Source of the DNA: Lentisphaerae bacterium GWF2_57_35
GTDB taxonomy: Bacteria > Verrucomicrobiota > Kiritimatiellia > CAIQIC01 > GWF2-57-35
Assembly: GCA_001804865.1 (NCBI GenBank)
Contig: MHBK01000057.1
Location: 60,025-124,024, forward strand
Direction of reading: 5' to 3'
Length of the DNA: 64,000 nt
A program made the translations under genes and the position numbers. Of the stretch, positions 14,365-25,390 are shown one piece after another. The notes below the pieces were generated by a model. The model saw only the letters and a list, made by a program, of their open reading frames with translations, was not told the origin of the DNA and made no database searches. Position 1 is the first letter of the stretch. The number at the start of each line of letters is the position of its first letter.

Positions 14365-15333
14365 CTATTCCATGAAGACCAGCGTTGCCGATCCAATCAT
14401 GCCGGCATCGTTGCCCAATTCGGCGGTCTTGACGACAATGTGTTCCGAAAAATACGGGCTCAATCGTTCCTTCAAATGCTGTTGCAGCGGCTCGAACAAA
14501 AACTTTCCGGCCTGCGCCACGCCGCCGCCAACAATGAATGCCTGCGGTTGAATCAGATAAGTCACCGAGGCAAATACCGTCGCCAGGCAGTCGGCCACAT
14601 AGTCGAAGATTTCGAGGGCCAGGGCGTCCCCTTTGCGGGCAGCCTGTTCAATGAGCTTGGGCGTGATGTCGTCGGAGGCCTCCTTGGCCATCTCTTTGAT
14701 GATGGATTTGCGGCCTTCGTTCATCAGACGGACAGCGCGTTCCACAATCTGGCGATTCCCGATGTACTGTTCCAACCCGCCTTTGCCGGTCGGAGACTTG
14801 ACGCCGTTCATGTCGATGGAGACATGACCGATTTCGCCGGCCATCGAATAGGCGCCGCGGAACAAATTGTTGTTAAGCAGAATGCCGCCGCCAACGCCGG
14901 TGCCCAGCGTAACGAATACCGCATTTTGGTAGGCCCGCCCCGCCCCAAACGTGCATTCGCCAAGCGCCATGGCATTGACGTCGTTATCTACCCGTGCAAT
15001 TTTTCCAAAACGTTTTTCCAACAGTTGGACCAAGGGAACAGCGGTCCAACCGGGCACATTGGTCAGGTTGTAGACGAAGCCGCGATCGAAATCCACGAAG
15101 CCCGGCACCCCCACCCCAATGCCGGCAAAGGTCGCCTCAGCGGACGGAACCTCCTTGAACATCAGTTCGATGTTCTTCGATACACTGTCCAGCCACGCCT
15201 CCTGCGAGGGAGCTTCGCTGGTATTGAATTTCCGCTTGGCCTTGATTTCGCCGCGCTCGTTGACCAACCCCATCTTGATCGAGGTTCCGCCAAAATCGAT
15301 GCCCACCGCATGCCGTACTTTTTTATCTTTCAT
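14365..15333 (-). CDS. ROK-family sugar kinase, zinc cysteines missing
   Basis: The 322-residue protein has the ROK phosphate loop (VGIDFGGTSIKMGLV), the catalytic Asp in RVDNDVNAMALGE, the second phosphate loop TLGTGVGGGI and the sugar-binding EIGH motif. This supports a glucokinase or related hexokinase acting on free sugar plus ATP in the cytoplasm. After EIGH most ROK kinases carry a CxCGxxGCLE zinc site; here the same place reads KSPTGKGGLE, so all three cysteines are gone. It has no N-terminal DNA-binding domain and so is not a ROK repressor. It overlaps no neighbour but is 26 bp from tatD and 10 bp from patatin, suggesting an operon. Confidence 0.88.
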   Translation of the reverse strand: MKDKKVRHAVGIDFGGTSIKMGLVNERGEIKAKRKFNTSEAPSQEAWLDSVSKNIELMFKEVPSAEATFAGIGVGVPGFVDFDRGFVYNLTNVPGWTAVPLVQLLEKRFGKIARVDNDVNAMALGECTFGAGRAYQNAVFVTLGTGVGGGILLNNNLFRGAYSMAGEIGHVSIDMNGVKSPTGKGGLEQYIGNRQIVERAVRLMNEGRKSIIKEMAKEASDDITPKLIEQAARKGDALALEIFDYVADCLATVFASVTYLIQPQAFIVGGGVAQAGKFLFEPLQQHLKERLSPYFSEHIVVKTAELGNDAGMIGSATLVFME

Positions 15334-15359
15334 CGAATTCCTTCCATCTTCAAAACCGT

Positions 15360-16175
15360 CTACCGCGAATGGAGCGGTTCAAATCTTTCCTTGAGTCCAA
15401 AAAGCTTGTCCGTGTTGCGCTGCGTAATAGCCGACAATTCCGCCGGCTCCACCCCGCGAAGTCTGGCCACGGTTTCCGCCACGGCGACCAAATACGCCGG
15501 CTGGTTTTTCTTGCCGCGGTGCGGGACCGGGGCGAGGAACGGAGAATCCGTCTCGATCAACAGCCGATCGTCGGGAATGGCCGGCGCCGTCTGGCGCAGT
15601 TCGTCGGCGTTGCGGAAGGTTATAATGCCGCTGAAGCTGATCATCAATCCCAACTCAAGGAGCTTATCCGCAAAAGCGCGATTGCCGGTATAGCAGTGCA
15701 GCACGCCCGGACACTCCGAAGGTCCGAGCCACAAGGGGGCGTGATTCCGAAGAATGGCCAGGGTGTCGTCGTCGGCTTCCCGGCTGTGAATGACCACCGG
15801 GCGGGCATGTCGGCGGGCGATTTCGAGCATTTCCTCAAACAAGGCCCGCTGGGCGGAGGCGGTTTCGGGGCTGTAGTGATAGTCCAGGCCAATTTCTCCA
15901 ACGGCGACCACGCGGGGATCGAGCAGCCACTCGTTGAGCCGGTTGGGCAGGCGGTCGACGGACGTCTGATCGCGATCGTACCCCACGGCGGCCCAGATAT
16001 GGGCTTGTTGCGACAACTCCACCGCGATTTCGTTGCCCACGGCGTTGCCGCCGATGGCGATCAAGCGGGTCACACCGGCGGCGCGCGCCGCTTCGATCAC
16101 GGCGGCCCGCTCGCCATCGTCCCTGAAGGCGTCGAGGTGTACATGCGTATCCGTGAATGAAATCGGCGGCGTCAT
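15360..16175 (-). CDS. tatD: TatD-family metal-dependent hydrolase
   Basis: The 271-residue protein is a typical TatD/YcfH/YjjV-type amidohydrolase barrel. The metal-binding residues are visible: THVHLD near the start, GEIGLDYHY, PVVIHSREADDD, VLHCYTG and ETDSPFL. Members are Mg-dependent 3'-5' DNA exonucleases or related phosphodiesterases, cytoplasmic, with roles in DNA repair and turnover. Its ATG overlaps the stop of the upstream TIGR03790 gene (ATGA at 16172-16175), so the two are co-translated. Which TatD subgroup it belongs to cannot be settled by eye. Confidence 0.92.
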   Translation of the reverse strand: MTPPISFTDTHVHLDAFRDDGERAAVIEAARAAGVTRLIAIGGNAVGNEIAVELSQQAHIWAAVGYDRDQTSVDRLPNRLNEWLLDPRVVAVGEIGLDYHYSPETASAQRALFEEMLEIARRHARPVVIHSREADDDTLAILRNHAPLWLGPSECPGVLHCYTGNRAFADKLLELGLMISFSGIITFRNADELRQTAPAIPDDRLLIETDSPFLAPVPHRGKKNQPAYLVAVAETVARLRGVEPAELSAITQRNTDKLFGLKERFEPLHSR

Positions 16176-17755
16176 GGCTTGGACGACTCCAACCAGGGAA
16201 GAATCGGACTGCCCTTCCAGCGTTCGCGAAGGGAGGCCTCCAGTTGGTCCGCCTTCTCCTTTTGCCCGAGCAGGCGCAGGATGAGAATCCAGCGGGCGCC
16301 CACCCGAAGGGCCGTTTCGGCGGTGTCGGCTTGCCTAATCGCCTTTTCGTATTGCTCCCCCGCCTCGGGATAGAGTTCGTTACGGGCATATAAATCGCCG
16401 AGCTTCTCGCGCAAGACCAGGCTCTCGCGTTGCGCCAGGCGGGTTCGGCAAAATTGCAGCGCCAGATTGAAGCGGCCTTCCCGGACCAGCAGGTTCACCT
16501 TCCGCACGAGCGCCCAATCGAGTTCGGGGCGGCCATCGGCCTCCAGATTGCGGATTTGCTCGTCCAACGACAACCGGAAAGGCCGGTAGAGCGGATCGCC
16601 CACGACGGTAATTTGCCAGGACACCGCGCTAAGCGACATGTACGCGCTTTCGCCGAAGGTATGCCCGTCGCACAACCGATGGACGAAGATGTCCAACTGC
16701 GGCGTGAAAGGCAAATCCGGCTCGCGCACGGCCCCCATCGTGGCCGCCGCTCCGCACGTCAGCAGCGGTCCCGCCCACGACTGCGAACGAAAGCGAAGCG
16801 TGGACGCGCTGCCGGAATGCAAATGATACGCCACGGCGCCGGGTAGGAACTTAAAGTCCGGACGAAGGAACGGCCCCTGCACATCCTCGGTGTACCAGCC
16901 CATGTAAAAACCGGCGTCTTCCATCGGATAGGCCTGGCCCCATATCGGATCGAGCTCGTCGAGAATGCATTCGTAGCCTTCGCGCCGCATCCGTTCGCAG
17001 GCCTCGCGCAGCCAATAATCGCCCGCATAGTAGGCGTCCGACTTCAAGCCGCGCCCGTCGAAATAGCCCCGGCCCTGAATCCCATACCGCTCGGCAACCA
17101 GGGCGTCGTCCACCAGCCGGCGCGCCGTCGCGGGGTCGGGCCCGTCGAGCCGCGCCGCCAGCAAAAGGAACCGACCGGAACCGCCCAGCTCAATCCAATT
17201 GAGTTGGTTGTAAAGTGGATTTTGCTGCGGCCCTTCCAGGGAATAGTTCGGGAACAGGAGAAGGGCCAATTCGGAGTCGACCGCCGCATCGGTCCGGGAC
17301 GCCACCGCTTCGTCGCGCCCCAGCAGCCGTTTGACATAATTCATTGGCGTATCGGCAATCCGCAAAGGAACGCCGTAGACCGACACGAGATACCGGACCG
17401 ACGACTTCAACGTGGTCCAATTCTTCTCCGAGTCAGGATCGTCTCCGGCGCGGTCAGGAACCTGCACAACAAAATCGTTTCCGCGCAGGAATTCAAGCAG
17501 CGGTTCGCGTAACTGCTGGGTGTAATACTTGCGGGAGATCACCTCTCCGGCGGGCAGATCCAACCGGCAAAGATTGCGCTCGGGAATACCCCGGGCCTTC
17601 ATGTAGTAGTGGGCTAATTCCACCGATTCCGGAACATTCTTGTTCGCCAGCACTACGGTATCCGCCTCATCGGCAGACCAGACCTCAGCGGCCGCGACCA
17701 GCCAGCCAGCCAGCGACAAAAGAGCCAGCCATCCCTTGTTGTTTCCTTGGAACAC
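16172..17755 (-). CDS. TIGR03790 family exported protein with C-terminal TPR-like region
   Basis: The protein matches the TIGR03790 family, whose function is not known and which is common in Planctomycetes, Verrucomicrobia and some Proteobacteria. Characteristic segments are VVLANKNVPESVELAHYY, RGIPERNLCRLDLP, YLVSVYGVPLRI and GAVREPDLP. A signal sequence (NKGWLALLSLAGWLVAAAE) precedes the domain. The final 130 residues are helical and TPR-like (EKLGDLYARNELYPEAGEQY). I use GTG 17755 (AAGAGG 6 nt upstream); the ATG at 17866 would add 37 residues without a signal-peptide pattern and would leave only 37 bp to the divergent small gene. First gene of the run to tatD, ROK and patatin. Confidence 0.8.
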   Translation of the reverse strand: MFQGNNKGWLALLSLAGWLVAAAEVWSADEADTVVLANKNVPESVELAHYYMKARGIPERNLCRLDLPAGEVISRKYYTQQLREPLLEFLRGNDFVVQVPDRAGDDPDSEKNWTTLKSSVRYLVSVYGVPLRIADTPMNYVKRLLGRDEAVASRTDAAVDSELALLLFPNYSLEGPQQNPLYNQLNWIELGGSGRFLLLAARLDGPDPATARRLVDDALVAERYGIQGRGYFDGRGLKSDAYYAGDYWLREACERMRREGYECILDELDPIWGQAYPMEDAGFYMGWYTEDVQGPFLRPDFKFLPGAVAYHLHSGSASTLRFRSQSWAGPLLTCGAAATMGAVREPDLPFTPQLDIFVHRLCDGHTFGESAYMSLSAVSWQITVVGDPLYRPFRLSLDEQIRNLEADGRPELDWALVRKVNLLVREGRFNLALQFCRTRLAQRESLVLREKLGDLYARNELYPEAGEQYEKAIRQADTAETALRVGARWILILRLLGQKEKADQLEASLRERWKGSPILPWLESSKP

Positions 17756-17903
17756 GCAGAACCTCTTGGCTATGCGCGCACAATTTCCCGCGCGAATAGT
17801 TGGTGCAATATGACAGGTCTTGACTAAAAATTCATTGAAATTCTTGCACGAAATCCCCCGGCTCATACGACTGCTAGAGTAGAAACATTAAGGAGCCGTG
17901 CAT

Positions 17904-18014
17904 ATGATCAACTCATTGATAATTACGACCGTGGCCATCACCCTGATGCTTTCGACCGAAATATTCATCCGCTGCATGACGCCCAAGCGAAAAAAAACGA
18001 CCGGCAGGCAATAA
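17904..18014 (+). CDS. 36-residue single-pass membrane peptide
   Basis: A short frame, ATG 17904 to TAA 18012-18014, is preceded by AAGGAG at a good distance. It encodes a hydrophobic segment (LIITTVAITLMLSTEIFI) followed by a basic tail (KRKKTTGRQ), the layout of small inner-membrane peptides with the C-terminus inside. It is divergent from the TIGR03790 gene. The stop codon overlaps the first bases of the repeat element at 18013. No family is recognised; the strong ribosome binding site and the sensible topology are the only support. Confidence 0.5.
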   Translation: MINSLIITTVAITLMLSTEIFIRCMTPKRKKTTGRQ

Positions 18015-18145
18015 GAGCCTATTTCACTCATAATCATAATCTTAATCGTAATCTTAATCTCTTTCTGGATAAAACAAATGCAGATTATGATTATGATTAC
18101 GATTATGAGATGGAATCAGAACGGCGTCCTACCGAAATAGACTCT
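18013..18145. repeat. Hexamer-array hairpin element with terminal inverted repeats, copy 2
   Basis: AGAGCCTATTTC (18014-18025) and GAAATAGACTCT (18134-18145) are terminal inverted repeats with one mismatch. Inside are two opposing arrays of ATAATC/TTAATC hexamers (18026-18062) and GATTAT/GATTAC hexamers (about 18082-18108). Copy 1 at 6362-6500 shares the array and the right end. The form is like a small non-autonomous mobile element; no target duplication is clear. Confidence 0.75.
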
Positions 18146-18257
18146 AAGAAAACAAGCCGGCCCGGCTTCTCCGAAGACGGGCTTCTTGTCGTCTTTACTT
18201 TTTACGACCGCGTTCCGGAGAACGCGTTCTACCCGTCAGAAACAGCGCGATGAAGCC

Positions 18258-18292
18258 AAAAAAATGGATTCCGCCGAAGCGGAATCCATTTT
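18258..18292 (-). terminator. Rho-independent terminator of hppA
   Basis: AAAATGGATTCCGC (18261-18274) pairs perfectly with GCGGAATCCATTTT (18279-18292) around a 4-nt loop. Read on the minus strand it ends in seven T, 25 bp after the hppA stop codon. Confidence 0.93.
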
Positions 18293-18316
18293 CTACAACT
18301 TACGTTGACGTCCCGA

Positions 18317-20461
<2,145 letters not shown>

Positions 20462-20697
20462 GTTCTATCTCCTTGTTTGGTTGCCAGTATTACTTTGAGT
20501 TACAATGCCGAGTAGTTTTGCGCATTAGGCGTTCAAAGATGGGCGTAGACTCTATGAAGCCGGGTTGGTCGTGTCAATAACAGATAATCGCCGGCCAACA
20601 CGGTCCAAAGCCAAAAAGAGTGAGATTTCGGGCAAAAACGGCCATTTTCAAGGCCCAAAAAGAGCCATAAACCTCTGCTTTTCAGGCCGAAATGGCC

Positions 20698-20743
20698 AAA
20701 ACAGGCAAAAAAGCGTTTTTTACGCGCGTTTTTGCCTGTTTTT
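20698..20743 (-). terminator. Hairpin downstream of rng
   Basis: ACAGGCAAAAA and TTTTTGCCTGT, with inner GCG/CGC, form a long stem at 20701-20739. It is A/T-rich at both edges (four A before, five T after) and lies about 120 bp past the rng stop. It probably ends the mre-rng transcript and is symmetrical enough to work in both directions. Confidence 0.6.
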
Positions 20744-20790
20744 CCGGCCCAAGTCAGGCGGCGGGCTCTTCTCCGCGGCCCATCCGCAGG

Positions 20791-20840
20791 ATTACGAGCC
20801 TCATACTCATACTCGATTTCGACGAATTACGAGTACGAGT
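20791..20840. repeat. Hexamer hairpin, TACTCA/TACGAG type
   Basis: ACTCATACTCG (20805-20815) and CGAGTACGAGT (20830-20840) form an inverted repeat with one mismatch around a TCGACGAATTA-like centre. It is a shorter relative of the hexamer hairpins at 6362 and 18013, with a different unit. Confidence 0.55.
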
Positions 20841-20858
20841 TTGAACTTATGCCGCCCA

Positions 20859-22436
20859 TTACTCTTTGCTCTCGTAGAACACTTCGTTGCTCTCGGCGTT
20901 GGCAATGGCGAACTCTTCCATGTGCATGTTGAGATCCGACACGAAGGTCAGGCGCCCGTGATGTTTCTTTTCGAGATCGATCAGAGTGGCCTCGTCCTCC
21001 TTGCGCAAACGATCCATGACGGTCGGGTTGACGGTGACCTTGAGCGATAGGGTTTCCTTGGCATGATGACGGCGCATGACTTCGCCGATGCGGCGCTGGA
21101 TTTCCACGCTCATCGAGAGCGGCGACATGACCTTGCCGCGACCCTGGCAATACGGACAATCCGTATAGGTGCTGGAACGGATGCTCTCCTCCACGCGTTG
21201 GCGGGTCATTTCCAGCAGCCCGAGCTGCGAAATCTGCAAGACGTTCGTCCGGGCCTTGTCGGTGCGGAGCGCATCTTTCAGGACCTTGTAAACGGAGTTC
21301 TGGTGCCGCTTTTGCTTCATGTCGATGAAGTCGATGACGACCAGCCCGCCGACGTTGCGCAGGCGGAGTTGCCGGGCCACTTCCTCGGCGGCCTCGGTAT
21401 TGACCTGGACGATGGATTCCTCCTGCGAATTTCCGCCTTTGTGGCGGCCGGTATTGACGTCGATGGCCACCAACGCCTCGGTTTCGTCAAAGATCAGATA
21501 GCCGCCGGACTTCAGCCAGACCTTGCGCCGAAAGGCGTTCTCCAACTGGCGCTCGACCTCGAAATGCTCGAAGATCGGCGCTTCGCCGTCGTAGAGCTTG
21601 ATCTTGCCGCGGGCGCGCCGGGAGATGCGGGAGACCGTGTTCTTGATGTTCTCGAATTCCTCGCGGGAATCGATGACAATACGGTCGATGTCCTCGGTGA
21701 GCGAGTCGCGCACGACCCGTTCCACGAGATCGGGTTCCTGGTAAAGGCGGCAGGGCGATGGCTTCTCGCGAATGCCGGTTTCGATGTCCTTCCAAATCTC
21801 CAGCAGCGAGCGCAGGTCGCGCACGAAGCTGACCTTGCGGGCGCCGGCGCCCGCCGTGCGGACGATCAGGCCGATGCCCGCGGGAATCGGCAGCCGGGCG
21901 ATCACCTTTTTCAGGCGCGTGCGCTCTTCGGCGTCCTCGATTTTACGCGAAACGCCCTTGAGATTGCAGCCGGGCATCATTACGAGATACCGGCCCGGGA
22001 TGCTCAGGTTGGCCGTCACGCGGGGCCCCTTGGTGCCGATGGCCCCCTTGGTCACCTGCACGACAATTTCGGACCCGATCGGAAATCGCTTGGCCATTTC
22101 GCCGGGCGAAAATTTCTTCTGCCGGGCGGAACGCGCGATGCCTTCCTCGGCTTCCAGCCGGGCGGCGTCTTCCGGGATCATGTCCCAATAGTGCACAAAG
22201 GCATTCTTTTTCATGCCGACGTCGATGAACGCCGCTTGCAGGCCGTCTTCCAGGTTTTGCACTTTGCCCTTGAAGATGCTGCCAACGATGCGTTCCTCGC
22301 TGTTGCGCTCGATGAAAAACTCTTCCAGATTCCCGTTTTCCATCACCGCCACGCGAGTCTCAAGACTCTCGGCATTGATGATGATTTCTTTTTTAATTTT
22401 TTTCCCTATGCCGAACATTCGTAGATACTCCCACAT
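20859..22436 (-). CDS. rng: Ribonuclease G/E family protein
   Basis: The 525-residue endoribonuclease has an N-terminal S1-like domain (GSIFKGKVQNLEDGLQAAFIDVG), an RNase H-like region, the catalytic aspartates in VAIDVNTG and VVIDFIDM, and the zinc-link CPYCQGRG motif that joins subunits. The length fits RNase G rather than RNase E with its long degradosome tail. It processes rRNA and decays mRNA from 5'-monophosphate ends. The start at 22436 has AAGGAAG. It is 12 bp downstream of rodA, as the last gene of the cell-shape cluster; rng follows mre genes in many Gram-negative bacteria. Confidence 0.95.
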   Translation of the reverse strand: MWEYLRMFGIGKKIKKEIIINAESLETRVAVMENGNLEEFFIERNSEERIVGSIFKGKVQNLEDGLQAAFIDVGMKKNAFVHYWDMIPEDAARLEAEEGIARSARQKKFSPGEMAKRFPIGSEIVVQVTKGAIGTKGPRVTANLSIPGRYLVMMPGCNLKGVSRKIEDAEERTRLKKVIARLPIPAGIGLIVRTAGAGARKVSFVRDLRSLLEIWKDIETGIREKPSPCRLYQEPDLVERVVRDSLTEDIDRIVIDSREEFENIKNTVSRISRRARGKIKLYDGEAPIFEHFEVERQLENAFRRKVWLKSGGYLIFDETEALVAIDVNTGRHKGGNSQEESIVQVNTEAAEEVARQLRLRNVGGLVVIDFIDMKQKRHQNSVYKVLKDALRTDKARTNVLQISQLGLLEMTRQRVEESIRSSTYTDCPYCQGRGKVMSPLSMSVEIQRRIGEVMRRHHAKETLSLKVTVNPTVMDRLRKEDEATLIDLEKKHHGRLTFVSDLNMHMEEFAIANAESNEVFYESKE

Positions 22437-22448
22437 TTTATCTTCCTT

Positions 22449-23561
22449 TTATCGCCGGAAACGGCGTACGTAGACGCTTTGCACAATGCCCAGCCCCACC
22501 ATCGTGCTAATCATAAACGATCCCCCATAACTTAACAACGGCAGAGGGATGCCCGTGATAGGCAACAGCCCTATCGTCATGGCCATATTAACCGTTACAT
22601 GGCAGAAGAGCGAGCTGGTAACGCCCACTGCCAACAGCCGTCCCATTTTGTCGCGAGCCACCAGGGCCGCCCGAATTCCGGCGGTCAACAAGGCGGCATA
22701 AAGCGCCAATAACAGGACGGACCCTGCAAAACCCATCTCTTCGGCAACCACCGAATAGATGAAATCCGTCGGGGCCACCGTCCGGGGCAAAAAGCCCAAC
22801 AGATTTTGTGTCCCCTTCAAATACCCTTTTCCCCAAAATCCACCCGACCCCACGGCAATCTCGGACTGGATGTTGTTCCAGCCCGCGCCTAGCGGGTCTC
22901 TCCCTGGGTCGAGGAACACCAGGATACGTTCTTTCTGGTAGTCCCCGAGCGCAAACCAACCCAACGGCATCAGCAGAAGGCCGATCGCGACCAGGATGAG
23001 CAAGGTCTTGAGCGGCACTCCGGCTGCGTACATCAAAAAAAACGCCAACGGAATCAATACCGAAGCCGAACCGAGATCCGGCTCCTTCAGAATCAACAGG
23101 AACGGTACAGCCACAATCAACAAAACCTGCCCCACCACCACGGGCTCGTCGAGATTGCGGCCCGGACGGCTGAGAAACCGCGCCAGCGCCAGCAGGGTGG
23201 TCAGCTTGGCAAATTCGGAGGGCTGGATTTGGATGCCGAAGAGGTTGAGCCAGCGGTAGGCGCCATAGACTTTTTTGCCGACCAGCAGCACGAGCACCAG
23301 CAAAACCAGCCCAAGGGCATAAAACCCCCACGAAACATTCCGGAGATGGTGGTAATCCACCAGGGTGCAGACCATGAAAATGCCCAACCCCAGCAGCGCC
23401 CACACAATCTGTTTTTCGAAGAACGAGCCGGCAGGAATGTCGTCGCTGCGATACGAGGCGCTGTAAATGAAGGTGATGCCGAAAACCAGCAGCGCGAGCA
23501 TGGTCAGGATCAGGGTCCAATCCATGCGGCCAAGCGCTTGTTTTAATTTGGCCCAGGTCAT
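22449..23561 (-). CDS. rodA: Rod shape-determining peptidoglycan glycosyltransferase RodA
   Basis: A 370-residue SEDS-family membrane protein with about ten transmembrane helices. RodA polymerises lipid II glycan chains during side-wall growth as partner of PBP2. Family motifs include KKVYGAYRWLNLFGIQIQPSEFAKL, the EPDLGSASV loop with the essential Asp, and the C-terminal GIPLPLLSYGGS. Its ATG overlaps the last base of the mrdA stop codon, so the two partners are translationally coupled. Confidence 0.96.
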   Translation of the reverse strand: MTWAKLKQALGRMDWTLILTMLALLVFGITFIYSASYRSDDIPAGSFFEKQIVWALLGLGIFMVCTLVDYHHLRNVSWGFYALGLVLLVLVLLVGKKVYGAYRWLNLFGIQIQPSEFAKLTTLLALARFLSRPGRNLDEPVVVGQVLLIVAVPFLLILKEPDLGSASVLIPLAFFLMYAAGVPLKTLLILVAIGLLLMPLGWFALGDYQKERILVFLDPGRDPLGAGWNNIQSEIAVGSGGFWGKGYLKGTQNLLGFLPRTVAPTDFIYSVVAEEMGFAGSVLLLALYAALLTAGIRAALVARDKMGRLLAVGVTSSLFCHVTVNMAMTIGLLPITGIPLPLLSYGGSFMISTMVGLGIVQSVYVRRFRR

Positions 23562-25390
23562 CAGCCCTCCCCTTTCCCGGCGGAGGCCGCGTCTTCAAAC
23601 AAGCCGCTCAATACTTTTTTCATCAGCGGCGCGACGGTAGTGCCGCCGCTAACGGCGTCTTCCACCATCATGGCAATGGCGTAACGAGGCTGTTCGAAGG
23701 GCGCAAAAACGATCATCCAGCCGAGCTTCTTGCCCTCTTCTTTGCGTCCATATTCCGCCGTGCCGGTTTTGCCGGCCACTTGCACGTTGGGAATAGCGGC
23801 GTAGCGGCCGGTGCCCCGTTCGCCCTGGACGACGTCGAGCATGCCGTTGCGCACGACTCGGATATGCGCCGGATTCCAATGCAAATCGTTGGCCGCCTGC
23901 GGCGCAATCCGCTGGGTTGCCAAGCCATTGGCGCCGATCGTTTCGAGCAAAAGCCGCGGTCGATACAGCGTGCCTCCGTTGGCCAGGGTGGCCGTCACCA
24001 TGGCCATTTGCAGCGGGGTCACCGTCAGAAAGCCCTGCCCAATGGACAGGTTGCAGGTGTCGCCGTCGCGCCAGCCGTCGTTCTGCGTCCGACGCTTCCA
24101 GGCGTCGTTGGGAAGCGTGCCGGCGACTTCGTAATCGAGCCCGATGCCCGTTTTCTGGCCCAACCCCAACGCCTGGCTCATGTGATAAATCGCATCCGCC
24201 CCGGTCTGCAAACCCAAATGGAAGAAGTATACGTTGCAGGAGTGCTTGAGGGCCTGCTGCAGGTTGACCACGCCGTGTCCCGGCGTGAACCAGCACCGAA
24301 AGCGCGCCCGCCCCAACTCGAAATGGCCGGGACAATTATAAGCCTGTTGGGCGGTCGACTTGCCATTCTCCAACGCCGACATGGCCACGACCGGCTTGAA
24401 AATACTGCCCGGCGCATAAGCCCCGGCCGCCGCCCGGTTGATCAGCGGCTTGGAGGGATCGCCGGTCAAGGTCGCCCAATCGCCCGCGGAGATCCGGGGA
24501 ATGAAGAGGTTGGGATCGTAGCCCGGAGAACTCGCCATGGCCAGCACGTCGCCGTTTTGAGGATCCACGACCACTGCGACGCCGCGGACGCCCGACAGGG
24601 CCTCCTCCGCCAGTTTCTGCACCCGGATATCGATGCTGAGCCGAAGGTCGTTGCCGTTTTTCGGCTCGCGCACGCCCAGGTCGTCGTGCCGGAACCCGGC
24701 CACATCGACGCGCACCAGACGCCCGCCGGCCTCGCCCTTGAGCAAGTCGTCGAACCGTCTCTCGACGCCGGATTTTCCGGCCATTTCCGGCAGATAGTAA
24801 TGATAAGGCTCATCCTCTTCGTTCTTATCGATTTCGGCGCGGCCCACGTAACCCAGCACATGACAGGCGGCCTTGCCCTGCGGATATACCCGGACGGCTT
24901 CGGTGCTGACCTCCACCCCCGGCGTCAATAACGTCTTCTCCGCCAGACGCGCCATCGCGACGTCGTCCAAGTCCTTCCATGCCAGCAACGGCAGCGGCAG
25001 GCGTTTGCCGATGTGCATCTGGATGTCTTCGCGGGTGAGACGGCGCGGTACGCCGATGATCTGCGACAGCTCGTCGAGCTGCTTCTCGACGGCGGCAATC
25101 GTCTTGGGCCACCGCCCCGGCTGCCGCAGTTCTTCCAGATAGACGGCGATGCAATAGCTCGGGCGATTATCGGCCAGGCGGACGCCCTGCCGGTCGAAAA
25201 TCCGGCCGCGCATCCCGGGAATGCGGACGCGGCGCACGCTTTGCTTCATCAGGTCGCGCTGATAATCCTTGCCCTCCGCCACCTGGATTTTCCAAATGGC
25301 CGCGGCCAGCACAATAAAGACCGCCATCATGCCGATCAGCATAACGCGCAAGCGCAGATATTCATCGTCCCATAAATCGCGGAGAGCCAC
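23561..25390 (-). CDS. mrdA: Penicillin-binding protein 2, peptidoglycan transpeptidase
   Basis: A 609-residue class B PBP with an N-terminal membrane anchor (VMLIGMMAVFIVLAAAIW), a pedestal domain starting RIPGMRGRIFDRQG, and a transpeptidase domain. The three active-site motifs are present: SxxK as GSIFKP, SxN as HSCNVYF, and KTG as AGKTGTAEY. It cross-links side-wall peptidoglycan together with RodA. The start is GTG at 25390, whose G is also the last base of the mreD stop (TAG). The length is normal for PBP2. Confidence 0.96.
   Translation of the reverse strand: MALRDLWDDEYLRLRVMLIGMMAVFIVLAAAIWKIQVAEGKDYQRDLMKQSVRRVRIPGMRGRIFDRQGVRLADNRPSYCIAVYLEELRQPGRWPKTIAAVEKQLDELSQIIGVPRRLTREDIQMHIGKRLPLPLLAWKDLDDVAMARLAEKTLLTPGVEVSTEAVRVYPQGKAACHVLGYVGRAEIDKNEEDEPYHYYLPEMAGKSGVERRFDDLLKGEAGGRLVRVDVAGFRHDDLGVREPKNGNDLRLSIDIRVQKLAEEALSGVRGVAVVVDPQNGDVLAMASSPGYDPNLFIPRISAGDWATLTGDPSKPLINRAAAGAYAPGSIFKPVVAMSALENGKSTAQQAYNCPGHFELGRARFRCWFTPGHGVVNLQQALKHSCNVYFFHLGLQTGADAIYHMSQALGLGQKTGIGLDYEVAGTLPNDAWKRRTQNDGWRDGDTCNLSIGQGFLTVTPLQMAMVTATLANGGTLYRPRLLLETIGANGLATQRIAPQAANDLHWNPAHIRVVRNGMLDVVQGERGTGRYAAIPNVQVAGKTGTAEYGRKEEGKKLGWMIVFAPFEQPRYAIAMMVEDAVSGGTTVAPLMKKVLSGLFEDAASAGKGEG

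Larger units (their letters stand above)
20462..20858. other. Intergenic region between rng and hppA
   Basis: This 397-bp gap holds the hppA promoter side, a stretch rich in GGCCAAAA/CCAAAAAG repeats (about 20600-20700), a terminator-like hairpin (20698-20743) and a short hexamer hairpin (20791-20840). No credible gene is seen in it. Confidence 0.6.
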
